DNA of 64,000 nucleotides, from contig SVBF01000017.1 in the NCBI GenBank assembly GCA_015058945.1, positions 1-64,000 on the forward strand, given 5' to 3'. This DNA comes from Erysipelotrichaceae bacterium (GTDB taxonomy: Bacteria; Bacillota_I; Bacilli_A; RFN20; CAG-826). Below are positions 16,003-24,508 of the stretch, in pieces (the stretch's first letter is position 1; every line of letters begins with the position of its first letter). The notes below the pieces were generated by a model, which worked only from the letters and a program-made list of their open reading frames with translations, was not told the DNA's origin and searched no databases. A program made the translations under genes and the position numbers.

Positions 16003-18147
16003 CTACGCCTTCAGCGTTTTCAGCTTGGCGTCTAATTTCGCGAGGTTATAGACATCGGCGACGTCCATGGCCACCATCGGCGTCGTGCCGGCTTCCGAAT
16101 TCACATAGCTCCCGTCCGCGCGATGCTCCGGGAAACCAAGCGGGCCATTATATTGGAAGTAGTAACCGGTGATGTCCGCCCTGGCCATGACCCCGCATCC
16201 GCCACCGGCAGTAGCCTCGCCAATGGTCGTCGCATAGCCGCCGTTTTTCGCCGCGGTGGGGAAGATGTTGCCCGCGGAAAAGCTGCCGCCGGCCTGGATG
16301 ACGTAATAGTTGTATTTCCCTTTCCAAGTATCGCCCGTTCCGCCAAAGACGCCATCCGCGTTTAGGTCCGCGGTGTAATGGGCTTCTATGCGGGAATGGG
16401 AAATCGAGTTCTCGACAGTGACGACCGGATCATCGGTCATGATCGCGGAGAGGAAGGGCACGAACATGACGTAGCCACCGATATTGAAACCGACGTCGAA
16501 GCAGACGTTTTTGATCGCTGCGTTCTTCGCCACTTCGTTTAGCGCGTAGCACACGCCCTCAACGAAATGGGTCGTCATCTTGGAGGTCAGGAACGCGTCG
16601 ACGTTCTCCGTGCCTTCCGGTACTTTGTAGGCGTCGATGCCCTTGAATTCTTTTTTGTAATCGGCCACGAAGCTGGAGAAGGTGATCACCGCGGTCTCGC
16701 CTTCGATGTTAAGCGTCGTGTTTTTATAGGTGCCGTTTGACCTCGCTTGGCTCACCTTGGCGGAGCCTTCCTGAAAACGGATCATGCGCTCGCCGGCATA
16801 GCTGCCATATTTTGCGCCGACGCTTTCGCCGGGGTGAAGCGAGGAGAAGCCTTCCGCGATCGCGCGGTAATGGCCGTCGCCCATCTTGCCGGAGACGAGC
16901 CATTTCGACAGCGTGTCCTGATAGGCGTCGACGTCTTTGCCGATGAGAGTTTCCTTATGGCCGAGACGCTCAAACTCCGCGTCGAAGGAGGAAATCTGCA
17001 GCATGTCCTTCAGCCCGTATTGGTAATCGAAATCCATGCAAAGTTGGTAATAGGTGGCCGCGGCCATCGAGGCGGTGCGCTCGGACTTACGGTAATACCC
17101 GCCTTCGGACAAATCGATGTACTGGGTCTCTTTGCCGCCCATCCCTTCCGAGACGAGGTTCGCGACGAGGATGTCGCCTTCTTGCTTCCAATCGCCCTTA
17201 TAGTCCACGGTTTCCATCATGTCCTCGCTTTTGATGGTCAAGGTGCCGTCAGAGAGGAAGACCGCGTTGCATTTCACTTCTTTCTTCAACATGTCTTTCA
17301 TGGTGCCTTCGAAGCGGTAACGCTCGCCCTCTTTTGGGGTAACGCGCGAGAAATGGATGCCGGTGTCCGGAGTCTTTTGATACGCCCAAAGGAAACCGGT
17401 CGAGTTGGAATAGGCGCGGACGACGTTGGCTTCTTGGCCGAGGAGCTTGTTGCCGTAAAAATCCTTCCCGTTATAGGCGATGCACATATGCGCGGGGTTC
17501 ACCAAAAGATGGGAGGCGAGAGAGAAAGGAAGATAGAGATGGCCGTCTTGCTCCACCAGGTCCATGTGGTAGTTCTTCAGGGAATAAGTCGTCTTGCCCC
17601 CTTTGGTGAGGTATTTCGTTTTGGGCGATCCCTTCAAATACGCATAACCGGCGCACGGGTCGAGGAAATCACCGGTCAGGCCTTCGCTGATCTCGGTATA
17701 GAAGCGGTCGGCGTCATCGATCTCGACCATCTGTTGCTTCACGTCGAAATAGCAATGTCCCCCGTAAGAGGAAGTGAGGTCGAAGCGCCCATCTTCCAGA
17801 CGGGTGAGGTTATGGTGATGAAGCGCGGGGTCGATGAGCCTGCGGACGTGTTGGAATTCGTCGAGGTCAACGAAAGGGACGTCCTCCCGATATTTATGGC
17901 GATAGGTTTTGAGGAAGGGGTTGTTCTTCTCGTTCGCGTCCTTGATGAAAAGGTGCGACGAGGCGCGATGGAGATATATGAGGTTTTCCGGCGCGAGGGA
18001 AGAGCTGCTTTCGGATATGGTGGTCTGCTCTATGGAGGAAACCGATTGTTCCCTTTCCGAGCTCACGGAAGATTCCGCGGAAGAAGAGACGGGGGAGGAG
18101 CATCCCACGAGCAAGGCGGCGACGGCCAAAGGAAACAAATACTTCAT
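16003..18147 (-). CDS. S41-like lipoprotein peptidase
   Basis: A 714-residue exported lipoprotein: after MKYLFPLAVAALLVGCSS the lipobox LVGC puts the lipidated Cys near residue 16. A Ser/Glu-rich linker (about 20-55) follows. The last 250 residues resemble the S41 (C-terminal processing / TSPc) peptidase fold, with CFDVGFNIGGYVMF and then GGSFSAGNIFPTAAKN, where SFSAG would supply the nucleophile, and GEATAGGGCG after it. No PDZ domain is obvious. Upstream in-frame codons (MRDNSR) lack a binding site, so I start at MKYLF. The likely place is the outer face of the membrane; the substrate is unknown. Confidence 0.75.
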   Translation of the reverse strand: MKYLFPLAVAALLVGCSSPVSSSAESSVSSEREQSVSSIEQTTISESSSSLAPENLIYLHRASSHLFIKDANEKNNPFLKTYRHKYREDVPFVDLDEFQHVRRLIDPALHHHNLTRLEDGRFDLTSSYGGHCYFDVKQQMVEIDDADRFYTEISEGLTGDFLDPCAGYAYLKGSPKTKYLTKGGKTTYSLKNYHMDLVEQDGHLYLPFSLASHLLVNPAHMCIAYNGKDFYGNKLLGQEANVVRAYSNSTGFLWAYQKTPDTGIHFSRVTPKEGERYRFEGTMKDMLKKEVKCNAVFLSDGTLTIKSEDMMETVDYKGDWKQEGDILVANLVSEGMGGKETQYIDLSEGGYYRKSERTASMAAATYYQLCMDFDYQYGLKDMLQISSFDAEFERLGHKETLIGKDVDAYQDTLSKWLVSGKMGDGHYRAIAEGFSSLHPGESVGAKYGSYAGERMIRFQEGSAKVSQARSNGTYKNTTLNIEGETAVITFSSFVADYKKEFKGIDAYKVPEGTENVDAFLTSKMTTHFVEGVCYALNEVAKNAAIKNVCFDVGFNIGGYVMFVPFLSAIMTDDPVVTVENSISHSRIEAHYTADLNADGVFGGTGDTWKGKYNYYVIQAGGSFSAGNIFPTAAKNGGYATTIGEATAGGGCGVMARADITGYYFQYNGPLGFPEHRADGSYVNSEAGTTPMVAMDVADVYNLAKLDAKLKTLKA

Positions 18148-18179
18148 ACGCGAATTATCGCGCATGGGAAGAAATTCTC

Positions 18180-18974
18180 CTATCGGTTTCTTTTACGGCA
18201 AATATAGAGCAGATGGTTCGTCATGCCGAGAAGTTCGCGCTTCTCGCAGAAGGACAAATACCATTCCGCCATGGCGTCGAAATCCTCATCGGACAAGGCG
18301 AAGTCGGACCGTTCCTCGATGGGTTCCAGCAAGCCATCCACGCCGGCGGTCGTGATCCACTCGACATCTTTGCCTTTGAATAGGTCCTCGAACTCCGTGA
18401 TGTCGTAGCCCGTGAAAAGCTGTTCCTTAAAATGGCAAACCCTGTTGTCCTTATCGAAGTTCATTTTCTGCCCTTCGGTCCAGTGACCATAAAAGTAATC
18501 CGAGTACATCACGGCGTAGATGGAGATGAAGGCGAACATGATCACGCCGCCGGGCCTAGTGACGCGGATCGCCTCGTCGATCGCACGGTTTACTTCGTTT
18601 GCCTCATAGAGGTGATACATCGGCCCAAAGGAAAGCGTCAGATCAAAAGACCCGTCTTGAAAACGGCTTAGGTCGGTCGCGTCGCCTTGGCATGCGGCGA
18701 GGTTCTTTAGGCCTTTGCTATTGCGGCGAAGCGTGGCGAGGTTCGCCTCGGTGAGTTCCACCGCGGTGACGTCCATCCCCTCTTTGGCGAGGGCAATGGA
18801 ATATCTTCCGGTCCCGGCGCCGAGCTCGAGGATCTTGGAGCCTTCCTTCGCATAGCGATGGACATAGTTCATCGTGGTGCGGTATTCGAGTTGGCCGTGG
18901 CGCGACCTAATCGTGCGCGTGTCTTCGTCATAGTTTGAATAAAGATCGTTGATGATTTCTTGTCTGGTACTCAT
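18180..18974 (-). CDS. Class I SAM-dependent methyltransferase
   Basis: A 264-residue Rossmann-fold methyltransferase. Motif I is ILELGAGTGRYSIALAKEG (about residues 53-71), the acidic residue ending strand 2 is in VTAVELTEANL, and motif IV is FDLTLSFGPMYHL followed by a typical ALREAIRVTRPGGVIMF-like segment. The subgroup is the UbiE/BioC-like small-molecule set. The substrate cannot be inferred. The gene lies 14 bases from the membrane protein upstream and 32 bases from the lipoprotein downstream, all on one strand. Confidence 0.88.
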   Translation of the reverse strand: MSTRQEIINDLYSNYDEDTRTIRSRHGQLEYRTTMNYVHRYAKEGSKILELGAGTGRYSIALAKEGMDVTAVELTEANLATLRRNSKGLKNLAACQGDATDLSRFQDGSFDLTLSFGPMYHLYEANEVNRAIDEAIRVTRPGGVIMFAFISIYAVMYSDYFYGHWTEGQKMNFDKDNRVCHFKEQLFTGYDITEFEDLFKGKDVEWITTAGVDGLLEPIEERSDFALSDEDFDAMAEWYLSFCEKRELLGMTNHLLYICRKRNR

Positions 18975-18988
18975 GGGATTTCCTTTCT

Positions 18989-19726
18989 CTAAGGCGCCCC
19001 GAAGAGCAACGCCACGACGGCGAGCCGTTGACCCAAGGAAAGCGGTCCGGAGATCTCAAACCGCTCGCTTAAGTCGTTCGTTTGGAGGAACCCTCCGTTA
19101 AAGGTGGCGAAATACCCGCCGAAGGTTTTGCTCACGTTATCGCCGGAAATCTCAAAGAGATAACCGCCGAAAGCCGCGCGGATGCGGTTACCGGAAATTT
19201 CAAACACGGGTCCGTATCCGTTTTGGTTCACCACGTTGCCTTCGATTCGATAGTAAACGTTCGTGCGCATATCGAGGATTTCGCTGCCCGTAACGCGAAG
19301 CACGGGTCCGTATCCGATTTTCTTTACATAGGCGCTTTCACTATCGCCGCGGTCATATCGAGAGATGGAGGGTTTGCGAATATAGGAACCATCAGAAGGG
19401 GCCGGCGCCATCTTCTCCGCCGGACATGGGGTTTCGCTCGGGCGCTTCTTTGGCTCGCTTTCTTTTTTCATCTCCTCTCGCACCGCTGGTTTTTCTTCTT
19501 TCTCCGGTTTTGGCCCGAAAGCCCCTCCCTTCGTCTTTTCGCGACGCGAAAGAAGGTAGAAAACGAGGCATAAGAGGAGCATGACGCCGCCGATGATCAG
19601 CAACGTGAGCCCCGGTACGAAAACACCTTTGCCTTGACTCAGGTTTTGGATAAAGGAAAAGCTACCGTAAACGGTGAGGACGATTGCCAATGCCAGGAAG
19701 GCCCAAACAAAACGCTGCCGGCGCAT
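18989..19726 (-). CDS. Two-helix membrane protein with C-terminal beta-repeat domain
   Basis: A 245-residue protein. Two membrane helices (about 8-28 and 38-63) are followed by a Lys/Glu/Pro-rich linker (about 65-115) and a C-terminal domain made of short repeats. The repeats read GYGPVLRVTGSEI, YYRIEGNVV, GYGPVFEISGNRI, GGYLFEISGDNV and GGYFATFNGGFL, one every 12-25 residues, which suggests a small beta-solenoid or stacked hairpins. No catalytic residues are evident. Similar proteins occur near peptidases and sensors, but I cannot name a family. Confidence 0.65.
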   Translation of the reverse strand: MRRQRFVWAFLALAIVLTVYGSFSFIQNLSQGKGVFVPGLTLLIIGGVMLLLCLVFYLLSRREKTKGGAFGPKPEKEEKPAVREEMKKESEPKKRPSETPCPAEKMAPAPSDGSYIRKPSISRYDRGDSESAYVKKIGYGPVLRVTGSEILDMRTNVYYRIEGNVVNQNGYGPVFEISGNRIRAAFGGYLFEISGDNVSKTFGGYFATFNGGFLQTNDLSERFEISGPLSLGQRLAVVALLFGAP

Positions 19727-19779
19727 GTCTTGATTTTACCGCCCGTGCCAAAGAGGAAAAGACGGGAGCGGACGCTTGC

Positions 19780-20844
19780 TTATTTGCCGCGGTTAAGCAG
19801 TTTGTTCTTCTTTGCTAGCGCGTCTTGATAGGTGACCTCGTCGTCGCTCATGTCCCATTCTTCTTTAAGAAGGCGCAACAAGCGATCGTAGGTCTCGATT
19901 TCCTTTTCGGTCTCGCCCATGATGTCGTAAATGGCGATGATGCCGAGCAAGGCGTCGGTATAACGCGGCCTCTGCGGGTCGTTGGCGAAGGATTTCTCGT
20001 AAAGTTGGATGGCTTCTTCGTATTGCCCTTGCTTGGTGTGGTACTGGGCTAGCTCGAAGCAGAAGGCGGGGTCGTCCCCATATTCTTTCGCGAGGTTATG
20101 CATGATGTCATCCGCCTCTTGCTTATTACCTCGGGCCAAAGCGATCTCGGCGCGATAGGACTCCGTGATGACCGCGTAAACCGGCTTTTGCTCTTCAAGT
20201 TTGCCATAGAGCTCCTTGAGCTTTTCAAGGTAACGGGTCGCCTCTTCGAGTCGGCGGTCGTCGATAAGGTTCCAGAGTAAGTGGTGATAAGGGTCGATGA
20301 TTTCCGGGTTAGCGTCCACCACTTCTTTATAGAACTCGATGAGTCCCGTGTGGTTCGTGATGTCCCAATCCCAGCATCGGCCCGCCTCGGCTTTGCTGAT
20401 CATCCATTGGGCGTTTTCGCTCTTACCGGGGTCTAGGCGAATCGCCTCGCGTCCGTATTTGCTGATTTTCTTCGAATCGCTCATCAGGCGGTTGGTATAA
20501 AGGTAAGCGAGAAGGTAGTTCACCCGCTGGGCCTCTCCCTTTTCGTTTAAGCGGCCTTTTAAGAACGTCTCGATATCTTCGAATTCCCTGGTGGTCAATT
20601 CGTCGGTGACGTCCAATTTGTTTTCGATACGGTCCATCTTCTGCTCGATGGATAAGTCAAAGAGTTCGTCGATGGTGACGCCAAATACCTCAGAGAGGAT
20701 GGGAAGAAGGGTGATGTCCGGGGTGGTGGTTTGGTTTTCCCATTTGGATACCGCTTGGGGAGAGACGCCGATTTTCCTCGCGAGTTCATCCTGGGTATAG
20801 CCGCATTTGGTTCTTAATTGTTTGATCTTGCTTGCCAGTTGCAT
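19780..20844 (-). CDS. XRE-family regulator with TPR C terminus
   Basis: A 354-residue cytosolic protein. An N-terminal Cro/CI helix-turn-helix (residues 5-58) has the familiar GYTQDELARKIGVSPQAVSKWENQ. It is followed by helical repeats of the tetratricopeptide type from about 100 to 330 (for example ELAQYHTKQGQYEEAIQLYEKSF). This layout is shared with peptide-responsive and stress regulators of Bacillota. GGAGG seven bases before ATG at 20844 sets the start; a 43-codon upstream extension overlaps the next gene's end and lacks a site. Target and signal are unknown. Confidence 0.85.
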   Translation of the reverse strand: MQLASKIKQLRTKCGYTQDELARKIGVSPQAVSKWENQTTTPDITLLPILSEVFGVTIDELFDLSIEQKMDRIENKLDVTDELTTREFEDIETFLKGRLNEKGEAQRVNYLLAYLYTNRLMSDSKKISKYGREAIRLDPGKSENAQWMISKAEAGRCWDWDITNHTGLIEFYKEVVDANPEIIDPYHHLLWNLIDDRRLEEATRYLEKLKELYGKLEEQKPVYAVITESYRAEIALARGNKQEADDIMHNLAKEYGDDPAFCFELAQYHTKQGQYEEAIQLYEKSFANDPQRPRYTDALLGIIAIYDIMGETEKEIETYDRLLRLLKEEWDMSDDEVTYQDALAKKNKLLNRGK

Positions 20845-20957
20845 GGTTGTTTCCTCCGGCTTCATCACGATTTTACGAAAAGGGATAGCCTTAGGCGATA
20901 ACGCAAAAAGATAACCGTCTATCCATTTGGTTGCGTGGCTTCGAATCGCTAAACGGA

Positions 20958-21392
20958 TTATTCGAAATCCCAAACCTTGGGTCCGGGGATTTGTCCCGGC
21001 TTCGTCTTGATGACGCCGCCCACGACGGGTCGGATTTCGATTTCGGCCGTAATCAGGACGCGCAGCGAAAGCAAATGCCCGCCCGTGAGCTTGATCTCAC
21101 CGTTTTCCTCAAAAGAAAGGCAGGCGTGTGCATGAATTAATGGTCCCTGATCGCTGTCTTTGACGTCGCCGTTGAGGCTCACGAGTTCGAGCATACCTTG
21201 CTTCTCGTATTCCCCATACGTTCCTTGGTCGGGGCGGAAGGTGCCGAGCTTTGCGTAATCGCATCCGCCGATGCCGGAGAAGACACAGCTTTTGAACCCT
21301 TCTTTTTCACAAACGCTAAGGATTGAGGAAAGAACTTCGTCTCCTCTGTCTAAACGTAAATAGACGACGTTGTTGTAATTGCGGTATTCCAT
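20958..21392 (-). CDS. PPC (DUF296) domain protein
   Basis: A 144-residue single-domain protein of the PPC/DUF296 type, a homotrimeric fold named from plants and prokaryotes. Family marks are VLRLDRGDEVLSSILSVC at the N terminus, the SGIGGCDYAKLGTF turn, and HAHACLSFEENGEIKLTGGHLLSLRVLITAEIEI with the conserved His and Gly-His pair that can bind metal. Often annotated as DNA-binding, but a binding role is unproven for the bacterial members. It lies upstream of the XRE-TPR gene and may be in the same transcript. Confidence 0.88.
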   Translation of the reverse strand: MEYRNYNNVVYLRLDRGDEVLSSILSVCEKEGFKSCVFSGIGGCDYAKLGTFRPDQGTYGEYEKQGMLELVSLNGDVKDSDQGPLIHAHACLSFEENGEIKLTGGHLLSLRVLITAEIEIRPVVGGVIKTKPGQIPGPKVWDFE

Positions 21393-21569
21393 GGCCCTGC
21401 TCCTGGATTATGTGTTTCTTATTTTACTTACACAAACCGGACGATGTGCGCCCTATGTGAAAGACCTTCGATGCAAGCGACGTGGTCAACGGTCACCTAA
21501 AAGAGCGAACGAAATGCGGGACGGTTGCCCTTTATTCCGTTCGTTTATGGTCTTTGCTTAGGCTTGGGA

Positions 21570-21857
21570 TTATTTTTCGTTCCAAGCGTAGCCGCAGTGC
21601 GGGCAGACGAAATGATAATGGCCATCCCCCGGGGTGGTCTCCACGTACTCGCCGTTGGCCATCGTGCTGCATTGCGGGCAGGCGGCGGAGCGGGATTGCG
21701 GCCCCGAGTGGCAGCCACCGTTGATCTGGCGGAGTTGCTCGTCGCTAAGCTCGACGCCTTCTTCTTTGGCGAGGGAGAGCAGTTCCGTCATGTTTTTGCA
21801 GTGACTCGCTTTTTCGATCTGCTCTTCGGTCATCCCTTTCAATAGTTCTTTGTTCAT
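21570..21857 (-). CDS. Nif11-like leader peptide fused to zinc-ribbon core
   Basis: A 95-residue protein. Residues 1-48 look like a Nif11-class RiPP leader: TEEQIEKASHCKNMTELLSLAKEEGVELSDEQLRQINGG, ending in a double Gly (47-48). The remainder is a Gly/Ser-rich segment with two CxxC knuckles (Cys60/Cys63 and Cys85/Cys88), as in a zinc ribbon, ending CGYAW. A perfect AAAGGAGG sits before the ATG. No maturation enzyme, protease-transporter or immunity gene is close by; the nearest genes are a nucleotidyltransferase and a DUF296 protein. Either an orphan precursor or a zinc-ribbon protein that reuses the leader fold. Confidence 0.8.
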   Translation of the reverse strand: MNKELLKGMTEEQIEKASHCKNMTELLSLAKEEGVELSDEQLRQINGGCHSGPQSRSAACPQCSTMANGEYVETTPGDGHYHFVCPHCGYAWNEK

Positions 21858-21914
21858 AGCAGAACCTCCTTTGTCTTTTTTATGAAAAACGTACCACGTT
21901 GATTTCCAATACGC

Positions 21915-22625
21915 TCACATAACAGTTTTTAGCCATTCGTTGACTTCGGCAACCATCTCTTCCTGCGACACATTGTATTTGGCTTGAAGCGTCGGAACGA
22001 CGAACGGCGGAGCGAAACGCTTCGTTATGGGAATTTGCTTCGGAAGGACGTATTCCTTGATTCCGGCCCTTTTTCGAAACCGGTTCTCTTGGTCGTTGAT
22101 CAAGGACATGTATCGCTGAATTTCTCCCTTGTCGAAGAGAGAGGGGTCAATATGGGAGAAGGAATAGACGTCCACGAGATGCTTATAAGGGCGGGGTAAT
22201 TCGTTTAAGACGGCGACGAGCTTCTCCGCGATCGCGTATTCGAGGCAAACGCCAGGAAAGACAATGCCTTGATACGAATAGGAATCCGTTTTGACCTCCG
22301 GGAGGAAATCGATCCTTTTCCCTTCGACCTGTCCTAAGAGCCCCCCGATCTTCACAAAACCGGTGAACGACGGCTCATAGAACGTTTCCGTTTCCTCGTT
22401 ATAGGTGAAGTCGATGGTTCCGAAAGCCGCCTTGAGTTTCTCCTCCACCGTTTTCCAGTCGCCGAGGAAGAGGATGTCGACGTCTTTCGTGCGCCGAGCG
22501 TGGTCTTTGAGATAGTACTGGCAAAGCAATCCGCCGATCACGCAGAAATCGAGGTCGGCTTGGACCAGCTTTTTGAGCACGCCCTCAATCGAGGGGTCGG
22601 TTTTTCCGGTGGCGATTCTTTTCAT
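21915..22625 (-). CDS. AbiEii-like nucleotidyltransferase-fold protein
   Basis: A 236-residue protein with the N-terminal nucleotidyltransferase signature of the AbiEii/AbiGii toxin and related families: FCVIGGLLCQYYLKDHARRTKDVDILFLGD (residues 32-61), where GG, the Arg-Arg-Thr-Lys and the DVD acids are the family hallmarks. A second acidic residue in KRIDFLPEV (about 125) fits the third catalytic position. Length is near the shorter family members. A cognate AbiEi-type antitoxin is not next to it; upstream are two small genes of another pair. Could be a nucleotidyl-transferring toxin of a type IV-like system or a house-keeping relative. Confidence 0.7.
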   Translation of the reverse strand: MKRIATGKTDPSIEGVLKKLVQADLDFCVIGGLLCQYYLKDHARRTKDVDILFLGDWKTVEEKLKAAFGTIDFTYNEETETFYEPSFTGFVKIGGLLGQVEGKRIDFLPEVKTDSYSYQGIVFPGVCLEYAIAEKLVAVLNELPRPYKHLVDVYSFSHIDPSLFDKGEIQRYMSLINDQENRFRKRAGIKEYVLPKQIPITKRFAPPFVVPTLQAKYNVSQEEMVAEVNEWLKTVM

Positions 22626-22757
22626 CGTCTATAGGCTTCCTCCCACGATAATTGAAACATGGGGCGCGTCACAAAGTTGCCACATCAAAAACACGAAAGG
22701 AAAAAATCGTATGTTAAACATATCCCAATCGGGTTATCCGAGGAAAAATCCTTGAGA

Positions 22758-22940
22758 CTATATAACGTAGCGCAAACCATAACGTTCAATCTCGATGTAA
22801 TTGCCTCCATAAATGTCGACATAGCTCAGTGATTCCGCAAAGATTCCAGACGAACCAATCAGAATTACGTCTTTCAGAAATCCGGCATCGGAAAAGGCCT
22901 TAATTACTTGATATAGTTTCTCTTCGTTCTCAATCACCAT
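22758..22940 (-). pseudogene. Truncated nucleotidyltransferase-fold remnant
   Basis: A 60-residue frame overlapping the end of the upstream gene by 11 bases. Residues 1-30 (KLYQVIKAFSDAGFLKDVILIGSSGIF) look like the first strand and GS signature of nucleotidyltransferase-fold partners (GSU2403-like) that normally follow the coiled-coil gene upstream. The rest of the domain is missing and the last 20 residues do not match. The acidic catalytic residues are lost, so I call it broken. Confidence 0.5.
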
Positions 22941-23244
22941 AATGCCTCAAGGCCTTTGTAAGCCTCGCCTCCTCTTTTCTTAGCTGTCTGAGCGCAGCCT
23001 CTAGTCTCTTACGCTCTGAATAATCCGCTTTGGCCTGTTTTGCTTCGTCGGATCCATCCTCGCCTACATAGCAGGACAGTATTTTGCTCCCCTGCCGCCA
23101 CTTGCGGTAGCAATAGGCGCGGCCGTTTTTGGCCTGAACGTAAAGATACCCTTTCGGAAGGGTGGAAAGCTTTTGCTCATAAGCGGCGATGTTGGTCCGT
23201 AGCCGCTGCAGTTCTTCTTGTAGAACGCCTTTGAGAATAGACAT
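22930..23244 (-). CDS. Small coiled-coil protein, partner of nucleotidyltransferase pair
   Basis: A 104-residue basic protein with heptad-like helices at both ends (about 5-28 and 70-100) and a short beta segment between: LPKGYLYVQAKNGRAYCYRKWRQGSKILSCYVG. This layout (LPKG then YxYRxWREG-like strand then a helix) is common in Bacillota small proteins encoded just before a nucleotidyltransferase-fold gene. It has a good promoter 18 bases upstream. The downstream partner is truncated, so the pair is probably no longer functional as a unit. Function unknown. Confidence 0.6.
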   Translation of the reverse strand: MSILKGVLQEELQRLRTNIAAYEQKLSTLPKGYLYVQAKNGRAYCYRKWRQGSKILSCYVGEDGSDEAKQAKADYSERKRLEAALRQLRKEEARLTKALRHYGD

Positions 23245-23261
23245 AGGAAACCTCTATAAGA

Positions 23262-23289
23262 AGTATACTACAATTTTAATTTTTATCAA
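23262..23289 (-). promoter_or_regulatory. Promoter for the small coiled-coil gene
   Basis: Read on the minus strand: TTGATA (23289-23284) and TATACT (23267-23262) with a 16-base A/T-rich spacer, 18 bases before the start codon. Confidence 0.7.
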
Positions 23290-23301
23290 CAATGTAGGAT
23301 A

Positions 23302-23580
23302 TTATTTAAGAACCAACGAGGCGACGGACTCCACATGCATCGTGCAGGGATTGGAAACATAAGGACGCGTCTGTGTCACGTGATTGGGAACATGTCGGGA
23401 ACATGACTGGCAAGCCAGGGTTGGGTCGTCACGTTCGGTGGAAATGTGGGTTAGTGCCTCGCAAAAATCAAGATTCAAGAAACTCTGGTTAAAGATTTCT
23501 CTAGCAACACGCCAGAAGAATGATTGAAGCGCTTTATCGTCAACGGCTTGCATAGCTCTTTTTTTCGGCCCTTCGACCAA
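23302..23580 (-). pseudogene. Decayed 3' end of an rlmD-like gene (distal copy)
   Basis: The end of a 92-codon frame reads PCTMHVESVASLVLK, matching the C terminus of the intact RlmD-like enzyme at 27165-28535 (PHTMHVETVAMLSLR). About 22 of 33 bases align without gaps. The earlier residues do not match that enzyme and are not recognised. No start signal is evident. I interpret the frame as a gene end left behind by an insertion, fused by chance to other sequence. Confidence 0.5.
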
Positions 23581-23671
23581 TCAATAAAACTTTTTGCTAT
23601 AAGAGTGACCGGCACTTCCCTTCCCTTTTTTCGAGCAGAAGCTATCGTTCGTTTAACTGGAGCAAGAAATG

Positions 23672-24505
23672 CTATGGCACCAATGAGAGGGCGCTCTCAA
23701 ACCCGAACAACTCAGAAGATTTGATAACGATTCCAAGGTTGTTTGGAACCTGGGAGTATAGTTGGGTTTGAACCGCCGTAGGGATTTGCACCACGCGGAA
23801 TTTGCCATCTACATCGTGTAAGTAGGTCTGGCTAACAACCCCCACAAACAAAAGCCTCTCCCCAAGAGTAATACTTGCACCGTCAGAGAAAGATCCTTTG
23901 TTATAAACCAAAACAGGGGATCCACTTGAACCTGGAAAAATGGCGCAGTCAATTAGGAACTCATGCCTTCCTTTAAAGTCAATTCTTACAGGCGTAGCAG
24001 TGATCCCCTTCCGAATAATAGGAAGATTGTTTATCTCGTCCCATATTCCATCGGGATAACCAACGACTATTACATCTTCGACAGTAGAAAGGTGACTGTT
24101 CAAATAATCAAGTGTTGGAATGTTCTCTTTTAGCAAGGTAGCAATAAATAATTCAGACCCATCTGCGTGTGCCTTCTCGTAAATCGGGTTTACAAACAGA
24201 ATGCTTAGATCTATCCCTTGCGGGTGCCTCATAACAAGCGAGGAAACGTCGCCATCAAAACGATAATGCTCTTTCGCGGGTCCCCCATCCGCGCCTTTCT
24301 TTGAAAAGACAAGCGTCACCCTATGCCCGTCCCCGATGACGTGTGTGTTCGTTACAACACATGGGAAAGTCTTTCCCGAAACTTGAAACTGATAGAAAAA
24401 TCCGGTTCCAGTCGATAATATCCCGGGAGCAACCTCTGAGACAATTCTTATAGTGAATCTCTGAAAGAATTCGTCAGCCGAAATCGTGTTTTTGCCTTCG
24501 TTCAT
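23672..24505 (-). CDS. Trypsin-like serine protease
   Basis: A 277-residue chymotrypsin-fold protease without signal peptide, so probably cytosolic. The triad is visible: His in VVTNTHVIG (about residue 55), Asp in GIDLSILFV (about 100), and Ser in IFPGSSGSPV (about 193). Between them VVGYPDGIWDE and RKGITATP fit the family. It starts three bases after the stop of the AlbA_2 gene, so the two form one operon and probably one pathway. Cytosolic trypsin-like proteases with an associated regulatory gene occur in several anti-phage systems, but neither this pair nor a target is known to me. Confidence 0.85.
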   Translation of the reverse strand: MNEGKNTISADEFFQRFTIRIVSEVAPGILSTGTGFFYQFQVSGKTFPCVVTNTHVIGDGHRVTLVFSKKGADGGPAKEHYRFDGDVSSLVMRHPQGIDLSILFVNPIYEKAHADGSELFIATLLKENIPTLDYLNSHLSTVEDVIVVGYPDGIWDEINNLPIIRKGITATPVRIDFKGRHEFLIDCAIFPGSSGSPVLVYNKGSFSDGASITLGERLLFVGVVSQTYLHDVDGKFRVVQIPTAVQTQLYSQVPNNLGIVIKSSELFGFESALSLVP

Positions 24506-24508
24506 TAG

